Notes under the pieces: generated by a model
Databases searched by the model: none
The model's input: only the letters and a program-made list of their open reading frames with translations
What the model was told of the DNA's origin: nothing
Translations under genes and position numbers: made by a program
Assembly (NCBI RefSeq): GCF_051216895.1
Contig: NZ_JBPKAO010000010.1
Coordinates: forward strand, 62,001-126,000
Direction: 5' to 3'
Source: Aquipuribacter sp051216895
Lineage (GTDB): Bacteria; Actinomycetota; Actinomycetes; Actinomycetales; JBBAYJ01
Length of the DNA: 64,000 nt
Shown: positions 17,478 to 25,002 of the stretch, piece by piece
Position numbering within the stretch: the first letter of the stretch is position 1
How the letters are laid out: the number at the start of each line of letters is the position of its first letter

Positions 17478-18111
17478 CGACCGCCACCTCCCGACCGCCG
17501 ACGGCTGCGGCGAGACCGGGCTCGTGGCTGGCGAGGAGGACGGCGGCCCCCGTCGCGGCGACCGCGCGCAGGTGATGACGCAGCCAGTGCCGACCGTCGT
17601 CGTCCAGGCGCTGCTCCGGCTCGTCGAGCACGAGCAGGCGGCAGGGCCGGACCGCGGTCGCCGCGAGCAGCACCCGTCGACGCTGCCCCGAGCTGAGGGT
17701 GGCCGGCAACCGGTCCGCGACCGCGTCCAGCCCGGTGCCCGCGAGGACCTCGTCGACGACGCCGGCCGGGTCGGGCACCCCGTGCGCCCGGGCCAGCAGG
17801 TCCAGGTGCTCGGTGACGGTCAGGTCGTCGAGCAGGTCGGCGTCGCCCAGCGAGGACGCGACCGCGCGTCGGGTGCCGGGGTCCCGCTCGTCCAGCGGGC
17901 GTCCGTCCAGCAGCACCTCGCCGCCGTCGGGTCGGTCCGCGCCCACCACGCAGCGCAGCGCCGTGGTCTTGCCGGACCCGTTGGCCCCGACCAGGACGAC
18001 CACCGCCCCCGCGGCGACGTCCAGGTCCCAGCCGTCCAGCACGACGGGGGAGCCCGGGCCCGGGTAGCGGCGTCGTAGCCCGCGCACGGTCAGCCCGGAG
18101 GTGGTCACCAC
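17470..18111 (-). CDS. ABC transporter ATP-binding protein
   Basis: A 213-residue single ATPase domain. Walker A is GANGSGKTT (about residue 39), the signature is LSSGQRRRVLL and Walker B is LLVLDEPEQRLDDDG, with Gln where the usual DEPTNGLD has Thr-Asn; the switch His is in LASHEP. GTG-GTG at the start leaves 18111 or 18108 possible. It overlaps the downstream permease-like gene by 8 bp. The domain matches the CcmA/drug-exporter style of ATPase; substrate unknown. Confidence 0.85.
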   Translation of the reverse strand: MVTTSGLTVRGLRRRYPGPGSPVVLDGWDLDVAAGAVVVLVGANGSGKTTALRCVVGADRPDGGEVLLDGRPLDERDPGTRRAVASSLGDADLLDDLTVTEHLDLLARAHGVPDPAGVVDEVLAGTGLDAVADRLPATLSSGQRRRVLLAATAVRPCRLLVLDEPEQRLDDDGRHWLRHHLRAVAATGAAVLLASHEPGLAAAVGGREVAVGA

Positions 18112-18436
18112 CCACCCAGCGTAGGACGACGTCCCGCCCCGGCCTTGTGTCGCCGGCGCGACAGACGTGTCGGCCGTGGTCGCGGAGGATCGGTCCCGGG
18201 AGCACCGCAGGGGCTGGTGCGCAGGAGGTCGGCATGCGGGCGACGCGGACACGACGCTCCACCGACGGCGACCAGGACGGCCGGGGCGCAGCCCGGACCA
18301 CCGTCGCGAGACCCCTGTGGCTCCCGGTCCGGGGGCAGGCCTCGACGGCCGTCGCCGGGCCTGCGCTGCTGCGCCGCCTCGGCCGCCCGCGCAGAGCGGT
18401 CCTGGTGGTGCAGCAGCGCGCCCGACCCGGTGGTCC
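18112..18436. promoter_or_regulatory. Gene-free stretch upstream of the ABC operon, with a short dyad
   Basis: This 325-bp stretch separates the ABC ATPase start from the 3' end of the Crp/Fnr gene. I see no convincing gene; the open frames here lack family motifs. At 18148-18163 lies TGTCGC-CGGC-GCGACA, a dyad with perfect 6-bp arms about 37 bp upstream of the ATPase start, which could be an operator. Nothing else stands out. Confidence 0.4.
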
Positions 18437-19084
18437 TCAGGCGTGCGCGAGCCGGTCGCGGTCCAGGACCACCGTGCGGCCCCGGCCGAGCCGCAGGATC
18501 CCGTCGCCCTCCAGCCGACGCGCCAACCGGTTGACGGTGGGCCGGCTGGTCCCGGCCATGGCGGCGACGTCCTCCTGGCGGATCGGGATGACGACGGGGC
18601 CGTCGCCCTCGGCGTAGAGGTCGGCGAGACGGACCAGGGTCGCCACGATGCGTTCGTCGACCGGCAGGTGCAGGGCGTCCAGGACCTGCTCGCTGAGCCG
18701 CTGGACCTGCGCGGCGAGGACCAGCAGCAGGCCGCGGTCGACCCTCGGGTGCAGGGTCCGCACCCGGTCCAGGTCCTTGCGGTGCAGGACCCGGGTGCGC
18801 ACGTCGTCCAGCGCCACGACGTCGGCCGTGCGGGTGGCCTCGGGCACGAGCAGGCTCAGCTCGCCGAAGGAGTCACCTCGACCGAGCACCGCCAGCGTGA
18901 CCAGGTCGCCGTCCCGGGTGGTCCGGCGCACCACCACGTGGCCGTGCTCGACGACGTGCAGGCCGTCGCCGCGGTCGCCCTCGCGGAACACCGTCGAACC
19001 GGCGCGGTAGCTGCGGGGCTGCATCCGGGCCAGCACCGACGTGCGCTCGTCGTCGGCGAGCCCCGAGAACGGGTCCTGCGGCAC
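18437..19084 (-). CDS. Crp/Fnr-family transcriptional regulator
   Basis: A 215-residue regulator with an N-terminal cyclic-nucleotide-binding fold (FREGDRGDGLHVVEHGHVVV, about residues 34-53) and a C-terminal Crp-type winged helix-turn-helix (QEDVAAMAGTSRPTVNRLAR, about residues 167-186). The phosphate-binding cassette reads FGELSLLVPEATRTADVVAL: the Gly-Glu and Arg are kept but the usual following Ala/Ser-Thr differ, so cAMP binding is uncertain. No Fnr-type N-terminal cysteine cluster is present. It could control the adjacent ABC operon, whose promoter region carries a small dyad, but this is inference. Confidence 0.85.
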   Translation of the reverse strand: MPQDPFSGLADDERTSVLARMQPRSYRAGSTVFREGDRGDGLHVVEHGHVVVRRTTRDGDLVTLAVLGRGDSFGELSLLVPEATRTADVVALDDVRTRVLHRKDLDRVRTLHPRVDRGLLLVLAAQVQRLSEQVLDALHLPVDERIVATLVRLADLYAEGDGPVVIPIRQEDVAAMAGTSRPTVNRLARRLEGDGILRLGRGRTVVLDRDRLAHA

Positions 19085-19118
19085 CCGGGGACTGTAACCC
19101 CGGCGAGGCCGCCGTGGC

Positions 19119-19718
19119 TCAGGCGACGGCGCCCGCGCGCATGGCCATGGCGACCATCTCGGCCCGGTCGCCGGTGCCCAGCTTGCGGGCGATCCGGGCC
19201 AGGTGGCTCTTGACGGTGAGGGCGGACAGGCCGAGGGACTCCCCGACCTCCTTGTTGGAGCGGCCGTCGGCGACCAGCGCCAGCACCTCGATCTCGCGCG
19301 CCGACAGCTGGTCGACGCCGGGGTCGGACGCGCCGGCGGGCCCCGAGTGGGCGTTGGGTCGGTTGGTGACCAGGAAGCACCGGGCGCCGGCCATCAGGGC
19401 GCCGCGCACCGTGAACGGGTCGGTGGACTGCGACAGCAGGACGGTCCGGGTCCAGCCCATCGACCGCAGCGTCTCCACGGCAGCGATGCCGGACCCGTCG
19501 GGCAGCTGGCACTCGACCACGGCGAGCGAGGTCGGGGTGCCGCGGCCGAGCAGCCGGGCCTCCTCGACGAGACCGGCCGTGGCCACGTCGGCGGCACCGA
19601 GGGAGGTGAGCACGCGCACCAGCGACTCGCGCAGGCCGGGGGACCCGGCGACGACGGCGGCGTGGAACCGGCCTCGGCTCAGGGGGATCCGAGCCCGCTC
19701 GTGGACCAGGGTGGACAT
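19119..19718 (-). CDS. whiI: WhiI-like atypical response regulator with LuxR-type HTH
   Basis: A 199-residue orphan regulator: a receiver-like domain (residues 18-125) and a LuxR/NarL helix-turn-helix (about residues 140-195, LSAREIEVLALVADGRSNKE). The phosphorylation pocket is broken: the acidic pair is Ala24-Gly25, the phospho-acceptor Asp is Glu69 (in VVECQLPDGSG), and the conserved Lys is Thr118. Streptomyces WhiI also lacks these residues and, as I recall, lies in the same hemE-DUF3000-whiI neighbourhood, so I read this as its orthologue, working without phosphorylation and possibly by heterodimer formation with a BldM-like partner. A strong GAGGAGG ribosome site and a 28-bp dyad lie directly upstream. 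Confidence 0.72.
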   Translation of the reverse strand: MSTLVHERARIPLSRGRFHAAVVAGSPGLRESLVRVLTSLGAADVATAGLVEEARLLGRGTPTSLAVVECQLPDGSGIAAVETLRSMGWTRTVLLSQSTDPFTVRGALMAGARCFLVTNRPNAHSGPAGASDPGVDQLSAREIEVLALVADGRSNKEVGESLGLSALTVKSHLARIARKLGTGDRAEMVAMAMRAGAVA

Positions 19719-19731
19719 GGGTGCCTCCTCC

Positions 19732-19759
19732 TCAGGTGGGGAGACGTCTCCTCACCTGA
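19732..19759. promoter_or_regulatory. 28-bp near-perfect dyad upstream of the whiI-like gene
   Basis: The two 14-bp halves pair at 13 of 14 positions, with a perfect 12-bp core GGAGACGTCTCC at 19740-19751. It ends 13 bp before the start codon on the reverse strand and directly abuts the Shine-Dalgarno GGAGGAGG. It may be an operator (possibly autoregulatory) or, if transcribed, a leader hairpin just ahead of the ribosome site. Confidence 0.6.
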
Positions 19760-19828
19760 CTGCTCATCGGCCGCGGTACCGGCGACCTTGAGCGGTCGGG
19801 GGCACCGGAGCGGAGCGGTGAGGAGGGT

Positions 19829-20428
19829 TCAGCGGCGGCGGGGCAGGGCGCTGACCCCGGCGGGCAGCGGCGGCAGCCCGGCCAGCCGGCACAGCACGTC
19901 CGCCCAGGCGTCCAGCTGGGCGTCCAACGGCCCGAGCGGGGTCCAGGACGCGCGGAGCTCGACCTGGATCGCGGCCGGTCGGTCCGCCAGCGAGCCGAAG
20001 CTTTCCGACACCACCCGGGTGACCGTGCCGCCGAGACGGTGCGCGGGCACGTCGGGGGCCACCAGCGCCTCGCCCAGCCACGCCCACACCACGTCGGCCA
20101 GCATCGGGTCGGCGGCGAGCTCGGGCTCCACCACGGCCTTGACCAGGGCGATGACCCGCAGGTCGCTGTCCCAGGCGTCGGGGCGGTCCGGGTCGTGCAG
20201 CAGCACGAACCGCCCCCCCGCCTCCTCCACGTCGTCCTCGAGCCCGGTGGTCGGGGGCATCGCGGACAGGTCGACGTGCCCTTCCACCGCGTGGGCGTAG
20301 GGGGCGACCCGACGGGGCGGCGGGATCTCGCCCAGGCGGACCTCGGGACGCACCTGCGCGGAGCGCAACGCGGCCACGGCCTCGTCGAAGACGGCGGACG
20401 AGGGCGCCGAGGACCGGATGGTGGTCAC
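19829..20428 (-). CDS. DUF3000 family protein
   Basis: A 199-residue cytoplasmic protein of the actinobacterial DUF3000 family, assigned from its sequence style (VFDEAVAALRSAQVRPEVRL, PPRRVAPYAHAVEGHVD, GRFVLLHDPDRPDAWDSDLR, VWAWLGEALV) and its place next to hemE. The function is unknown. The GTG at 20428 was preferred to an ATG 24 bp upstream because homologues begin close to the VFDEAV segment. It is divergent from hemE with an 88-bp intergenic region, so the two may share control. Confidence 0.82.
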   Translation of the reverse strand: MTTIRSSAPSSAVFDEAVAALRSAQVRPEVRLGEIPPPRRVAPYAHAVEGHVDLSAMPPTTGLEDDVEEAGGRFVLLHDPDRPDAWDSDLRVIALVKAVVEPELAADPMLADVVWAWLGEALVAPDVPAHRLGGTVTRVVSESFGSLADRPAAIQVELRASWTPLGPLDAQLDAWADVLCRLAGLPPLPAGVSALPRRR

Positions 20429-20516
20429 CAGCCGAGAGTAGGTCGCGACCACGACGCCGGGGCGCTACGGCCCGGGCGTGTCCGGGGGCGGTCGGTGCGG
20501 ATGACACCATCGACCG

Positions 20517-21581
20517 GTGAGCACCCCCGACCTGGTCCGAGCCGCCCGAGGCGAACCCGTCGACCGCACCCCGGTGTGGTTCATGCGGCAGGCCGGCCGC
20601 TCGTTGCCGGAGTACAAGCAGGCGCGCGGCTCCACGGCCATGCTCGAGGCCTGCCGCACCCCGGAGCTCGTCGCCGAGATCACGCTGCAGCCGGTGCGCC
20701 GCTACGGCGTCGACGCCGCGGTGCTGTACAGCGATATCGTCGTGCCGCTGCACGCGGCCGGGGTCGACGTCGACATCGTGCCCGGCACGGGCCCGGTGAT
20801 GGGGGCCCCGGTGCGGACCGCGGCCGACGTCGACGCGCTGGCGGCGCTGCCCCCCGCGGACCTGGGCTTCCTGGCCGACGCCGTGCGGCTGACCCGGGCC
20901 GAGCTGGGCGCCACCCCGCTGCTCGGGTTCGCCGGGGCGCCGTTCACCCTGGCCAGCTACCTGGTCGAGGGCGGGCCCAGCAAGGACCACGCCGCGACCA
21001 AGGCGCTCATGCACGCCGACCCGGGCCTGTTCCACGCCCTGCTCGACGTCGTCGCGGACATCACGGCCCGGTTCCTGCGGGTGCAGGTCGACAACGGTGC
21101 GGCCGCGGTCCAGCTGTTCGACTCCTGGGCGGGGGCCCTGTCGCGGCCGGACTACGAGCGTCACGTCGCGCCGCACTCGGCGCGGGTGCTGGCCTCGGTG
21201 ACCGACGTCCCCCGGATCCACTTCGGGGTCGGGACGCAGGACCTGCTGCCGTCGATGGCCCGGGCCGGCGCCGACGTCGTGGGCGTCGACTTCCACCTGC
21301 CGCTGGACGAGGCCGTCGACCGCCTGGCCGCGGCGGGCACGCCGCGACCGGTGCAGGGCAACCTCGACCCCGCCCTGCTGCTGGCGCCGTGGCCCGTGGT
21401 GGCCGAGCGCGCGACCGAGGTGCTCCGCGCCGGGCTCCGCGCCCCCGGGCACATCTTCAACCTGGGGCACGGTGTCCTGCCCCCCACCGACCCCGACCAG
21501 CTGGCGCGGCTGGTGGACCTGGTGCACGGCTTCGACCGGGCGGGCGAGCTCCGGGCGTTGGACCCCAGCCCGACCGCATGA
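20517..21581 (+). CDS. hemE: Uroporphyrinogen III decarboxylase
   Basis: Decarboxylates uroporphyrinogen III to coproporphyrinogen III, the last step shared by all heme routes. The substrate signature RTPVWFMRQAGRSLPEY is at residues 19-35, followed by the second motif GFAGAPFTLASYLVEGGPSK (about residue 140). The 354-residue length is normal. The GTG start sits at the end of a short divergent intergenic region. The stop codon overlaps the hemY ATG (ATGA), placing hemE first in a hemE-hemY-hemQ operon. Confidence 0.97.
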   Translation: MSTPDLVRAARGEPVDRTPVWFMRQAGRSLPEYKQARGSTAMLEACRTPELVAEITLQPVRRYGVDAAVLYSDIVVPLHAAGVDVDIVPGTGPVMGAPVRTAADVDALAALPPADLGFLADAVRLTRAELGATPLLGFAGAPFTLASYLVEGGPSKDHAATKALMHADPGLFHALLDVVADITARFLRVQVDNGAAAVQLFDSWAGALSRPDYERHVAPHSARVLASVTDVPRIHFGVGTQDLLPSMARAGADVVGVDFHLPLDEAVDRLAAAGTPRPVQGNLDPALLLAPWPVVAERATEVLRAGLRAPGHIFNLGHGVLPPTDPDQLARLVDLVHGFDRAGELRALDPSPTA

Positions 21582-23050
21582 CCCGTCGGCACGTGCTGGT
21601 CGTCGGCGGCGGCGTCAGCGGGCTCGCCGCGGCGCTGGACCTGCTCGACGCCGGCGCCGAGGTGACCCTGCTCGAGGCGCGGCCGCTGGTCGGCGGGCTG
21701 GTCCGGCGGGCGGACCTCGACGACCTCCCGCTCGACGTCGGGGTCGAGGCCCTGCTGGCCCGCCGGCCCGAGGGCGTCGACCTGGTCCGCCGGCTCGGGC
21801 TGGAGGACCGCCTCGTCACGCCGTCGTCCGCCCGGCCCGCCGTCTGGCGCACCGACGGCGCCCGCTCGCTGCCCACCGGCACCGTCATGGGGGTGCCGGG
21901 GCACGCGAGCGACCTGTCGGTGGCGCTGCGTCCGGACGAGGTGGCACTGACCCGGTCCGCCCTGGCCGTCGCGCGTGAGCGTCCGGAGGTGGCCGCGCGG
22001 CGACGCGGCCCCGACGTGAGCGTGGCCGAGGCCGTCCTGGCGGAGTCGGGTCGTCCGGTGCTCGACCTGCTCGTGGAGCCCCTGCTCGGTGGGGTCCACG
22101 CCGGGCGGACCGACGAGCTGTCCCTGCGCTCCACCGTCCCCGCCCTGTGGGCGGCCTGGCGGCGGGGGGAGCCGTTCGCGGACGCGGTCGCGGCCGCCGG
22201 GGCCGCGGCGACGCCGGGGGCGCCGGTGTTCACCGGGCTGCGGGGCGGCATGAGCCTGCTGGTGGACACCGCGGTCGAGCAGCTCCGGGCCCGGGGGGCA
22301 CGGGTCCTCACCGGCACCCTGGTGCACGACCTCCGCCGCGAGGCCCGCGGCTGGGTCGTGCGCACCTCGCCCGCGCAGACCGGGGGCCGGCCGGACGCGA
22401 CCGGGCCCGACGACGACGCCACCGCGGGCGGTGCCGGGCCGGTCACCGAGCTGAGGGCCGACGCGGTGGTCGTCGCGCTGCCCACGACCCCGGCGCAGCG
22501 GCTGCTGGCCGACGCCGCCCCGGACGCGGCGCGTCCGCTCGCCGAGGTCCCGGTGGTCTCGGTCGCGGTCGTGGCGCTCGCGCTGCGCTCGGCCGTCCCG
22601 GAGCGCTCCGGGCTGCTCGTGCCGCCGGGTGAGGCGGCCGCCGCAGGGGTACGGGCCAAGGCGGTGACCTTCAGCACCCGCAAGTGGGAGTGGCTGGCGG
22701 AGGCCGCCGCAGGCCGCGAGCTGGTCCGGGTCTCCTACGGCCGGCGCGGCGAGCAGGACGTGCTGCAGCGACCGGATGCGGAGCTGGTCGACCTGGCGCG
22801 GGCGGACCTGCGGACGTTGCTCGCCGTGGACGGCGTGCAGGGCGACCCGGACGTGGTCGGCGCGCAGGTGGTGCGCTGGGGTGGTGCCCTGCCCCAGCAG
22901 ACCGTGGGCCACCACGAGCGGGTCGCGGCGGTCCGCGCCGCGGTCGCCGAGGTGGGCGGCCTCGCGGTGGCCGGTGCGTGGCTCGACGGGGTCGGGGTCC
23001 CGGCCTGCATCGGGTCCGGTCGCGCGGCGGCCGCGGCGGTCCTGGCCTAG
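21578..23050 (+). CDS. hemY: Coproporphyrinogen III oxidase, HemY/CgoX-type flavoprotein
   Basis: An FAD enzyme that oxidises coproporphyrinogen III to coproporphyrin III in the Gram-positive heme pathway (older annotation: protoporphyrinogen oxidase). The FAD-binding motif VVGGGVSGLAAALDLL begins at residue 7; LLVEPLLGGVHAGRTDELS and the C-terminal VAGAWLDGVGVPACIGSGR are characteristic. It is 490 residues long. Start ATG overlaps the hemE stop by 4 bp. The presence of hemQ next door argues for the coproporphyrin-dependent branch over the protoporphyrin one. A Gly/Asp-rich variable insert occurs around residues 265-290. Confidence 0.92.
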   Translation: MTRRHVLVVGGGVSGLAAALDLLDAGAEVTLLEARPLVGGLVRRADLDDLPLDVGVEALLARRPEGVDLVRRLGLEDRLVTPSSARPAVWRTDGARSLPTGTVMGVPGHASDLSVALRPDEVALTRSALAVARERPEVAARRRGPDVSVAEAVLAESGRPVLDLLVEPLLGGVHAGRTDELSLRSTVPALWAAWRRGEPFADAVAAAGAAATPGAPVFTGLRGGMSLLVDTAVEQLRARGARVLTGTLVHDLRREARGWVVRTSPAQTGGRPDATGPDDDATAGGAGPVTELRADAVVVALPTTPAQRLLADAAPDAARPLAEVPVVSVAVVALALRSAVPERSGLLVPPGEAAAAGVRAKAVTFSTRKWEWLAEAAAGRELVRVSYGRRGEQDVLQRPDAELVDLARADLRTLLAVDGVQGDPDVVGAQVVRWGGALPQQTVGHHERVAAVRAAVAEVGGLAVAGAWLDGVGVPACIGSGRAAAAAVLA

Positions 23051-23094
23051 GGCCCTGGCCGCAGCGGGCCGGACGCGGTCGGGATACTGGGGGC

Positions 23095-23811
23095 ATGAGC
23101 CACCACGACACCCCCGAGGCCCAGGCCGCCGCCGAGACCATCAACGCGACCATCCGCTACACGGCCTGGTCGGTGTTCGCGGCCACCGAGGCGTTGCCCG
23201 ACGGCGACCGGGCCGGCCTGGTCGCCGAGGTGGAACGACTGCTCGCGCCGCTGCAGGAGGACAAGAACCTGCAGGTCCGCGGCTGGTACGACCTGGGCGG
23301 GATGAGCGCCGACGCGGACCTGATGGTCTGGTGGCACGCACCCGAGGTCGAGACCGTGCAGGCGGCCTACCACGCGCTGCGGCGCAGCGAGCTGGGCCGG
23401 CACCTGTCCCCGGTGTGGTCGGTCATGGGACTGCACCGTCCGGCGGAGTTCAACCGCGGGCACGTCCCGGCGTTCATGGCCGGCGAGGACCCGCGTGGGT
23501 ACTGCTGCGTCTACCCGTTCGTGCGCAGCTACGAGTGGTACCTGCTGCCGGAGGAGGAGCGTCGCACGATGCTCATCGACCACGGCAAGGCCGCGCGGCC
23601 CTACCCCGACGTGCGGGCCAACACCGTGTCGGCGTTCGCGCTCGGTGACTACGAGTGGCTGCTGGCGTTCGAGGCCGACGAGCTGCACCGCATCGTCGAC
23701 CTGATGCGCGACCTGCGGAACACCGAGGCGCGTCACCACGTCCGCGAGGAGCTGCCGTTCTTCACCGGCCCGCGGGTGGGGCTGGACGCGCTGGTGCAGA
23801 CCCTGCCCTGA
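23095..23811 (+). CDS. hemQ: Coproheme decarboxylase (HemQ/ChdC)
   Basis: Converts coproheme to heme b, the final step of the Gram-positive heme pathway. The chlorite-dismutase-like fold is shown by LQVRGWYDLGGMSADADLM (about residues 60-78), HLSPVWSVMG and YPFVRSYEWYLLPEEER (about residues 139-155). At 238 residues it has the expected length. It follows hemY after 44 bp with an ATG start. With hemE and hemY it completes the operon; the ferrochelatase (cpfC) is not in the window. Confidence 0.94.
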   Translation: MSHHDTPEAQAAAETINATIRYTAWSVFAATEALPDGDRAGLVAEVERLLAPLQEDKNLQVRGWYDLGGMSADADLMVWWHAPEVETVQAAYHALRRSELGRHLSPVWSVMGLHRPAEFNRGHVPAFMAGEDPRGYCCVYPFVRSYEWYLLPEEERRTMLIDHGKAARPYPDVRANTVSAFALGDYEWLLAFEADELHRIVDLMRDLRNTEARHHVREELPFFTGPRVGLDALVQTLP

Positions 23812-23850
23812 CCGGGTCGGCCCTGACCGGGTCGGCCCTGACCGGGTCGG
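23806..23850. repeat. Three tandem 15-bp repeats at the hemQ stop codon
   Basis: Three exact copies of a 15-bp unit, CCCTGACCGGGTCGG, start inside the last codons of hemQ and include its TGA. A fourth partial copy leads into CTGACC-TCCG-GGTCAG, so the convergent hemQ/elaA gap is full of small dyads. A loose bidirectional terminator is possible, but there is no T-tract. Confidence 0.6.
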
Positions 23851-23864
23851 CCCTGACCTCCGGG

Positions 23865-24326
23865 TCAGCCGGCGGGTCGGGCCATCGGGGTGTGGGGGAT
23901 GCCGTCCTCGACGAAGTCGTCCCCGTCGCGGACGAACCCGAACCGGGCGTACCAGTGCGCCAGGTGGCTCTGCGCGTCCAGGACCAGCTCGCCCGAGGTC
24001 CCCAGGTCGACGACGACGTCGGCGACCAGGCGTGCGGCCAGGCCGCGTCCGCGGGCCGCGGGCGCGGTGACGACGCGACCGATCCGGCGGCGCGGTCCGT
24101 CGAGGAGCACCCGCAGGTAGGCCAGCACCCGGGCGGGGTCGTCCGGGTCGGCCACCCAGCGGTGCTGGGTGGTCGGCTCGAGGTCGCGGCCGTCCAGGTC
24201 CGGGTACACGCAGTCCTGCTCGACGACGAACACGTCGCTGCGCAGCCGCAGCAGGGAGTAGGCGACGAAGACGTCGACGTCGGCCCAGGTCGCCGTCCGG
24301 GTGCTGTGCTGGTCCTGCTCCGTCAC
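23865..24326 (-). CDS. elaA: GNAT-family N-acetyltransferase, ElaA-like
   Basis: A 153-residue acetyltransferase matching ElaA along its length: YSLLRLRSDVFVVEQDCVYP near the N-terminus, DLDGRDLE, the acetyl-CoA loop VTAPAARGRGLAARLV (about residues 88-103), LDAQSHLAHWYARFGF and the C-terminal EDGIPHTPMARP. The in-vivo substrate of ElaA is not established. The start GTG at 24326 gives the family length; the open frame upstream is msrB antisense territory. Convergent with hemQ. Confidence 0.88.
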   Translation of the reverse strand: MTEQDQHSTRTATWADVDVFVAYSLLRLRSDVFVVEQDCVYPDLDGRDLEPTTQHRWVADPDDPARVLAYLRVLLDGPRRRIGRVVTAPAARGRGLAARLVADVVVDLGTSGELVLDAQSHLAHWYARFGFVRDGDDFVEDGIPHTPMARPAG

Positions 24327-24369
24327 GGCCTGGAGCCTAGGCCGCGCAGCGACCGGTCCGGCCTCCCGC

Positions 24370-24885
24370 TCAGGCGCCGGCGCCCGGCCGGAAGTCCATG
24401 CTGATCGAGTTGATGCAGTAGCGCAGGTCGGTGGGGGTGTCGAAGCCCTCGCCCGCGAACACGTGCCCCAGGTGGGACCCGCAGGCGGCGCAGCGGACCT
24501 CGGTGCGGGCCATCCCCATAGACGTGTCCGTGATCTCCTCCACCGCGTCGCCGGCCAGCGCGGAGTAGAAGGACGGCCAGCCGCAGTGGCTCTCGAACTT
24601 CGTCTCGCTGCGGAACAGCTCGGTGCCGCACGCCCGGCAGGAGTAGACGCCGACGTCCTTGGTGTCGGTGTACTCGCCGGTCCAGGCGCGCTCGGTGCCG
24701 GCCAGACGCAGCACCTGGTACTCCTGCGGGGACAGCTTCTCGCGCCACTCGGCGTCGGTCCGGGCCTTGGGGTAGGTGGGGGTCGCGTCGGTCGTGCTGC
24801 CGACGTCGGTCGTGCTGTTGTCGTCGGTCGCGGCGTCGGTGGTGCTGCCGGTGGTGCGGTCGGACGACCTCGAGAAACCGAGCAT
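24370..24885 (-). CDS. msrB: Peptide-methionine (R)-S-oxide reductase MsrB
   Basis: Repairs methionine-R-sulfoxide in proteins. The MsrB core (about residues 37-171) has both zinc CxxC pairs (CRAC and CAAC), HCGWPSFYSAL, GSHLGHVF and the catalytic cysteine in RYCINSISMDF. The N-terminal 36 residues are a Thr/Ser/Asp-rich low-complexity stretch encoded by short repeats (gtcggtcgtgctg-like on the + strand), so the mature enzyme may begin later, but ATG 24885 is the only good start I see. Length 171 residues. A 117-bp divergent region separates it from the hydrolase gene. Confidence 0.93.
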   Translation of the reverse strand: MLGFSRSSDRTTGSTTDAATDDNSTTDVGSTTDATPTYPKARTDAEWREKLSPQEYQVLRLAGTERAWTGEYTDTKDVGVYSCRACGTELFRSETKFESHCGWPSFYSALAGDAVEEITDTSMGMARTEVRCAACGSHLGHVFAGEGFDTPTDLRYCINSISMDFRPGAGA

Positions 24886-25002
24886 GTGGGACCCCTCTCC
24901 GTGGTGCGCACCCGGAACAGGTGCCGCTCCTGCCGAGGTCAACGAGGCCTGTCCGTGCGATGTTCCGCACCCGGCGCCGCGGGGTCCTGCCAGACTCGGC
25001 CC

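Noticed and set aside
18147..18617. A 156-residue forward gene between the ABC operon and the Crp gene
   Set aside because: Overlaps the Crp/Fnr gene on the other strand, lacks motifs and a ribosome site.
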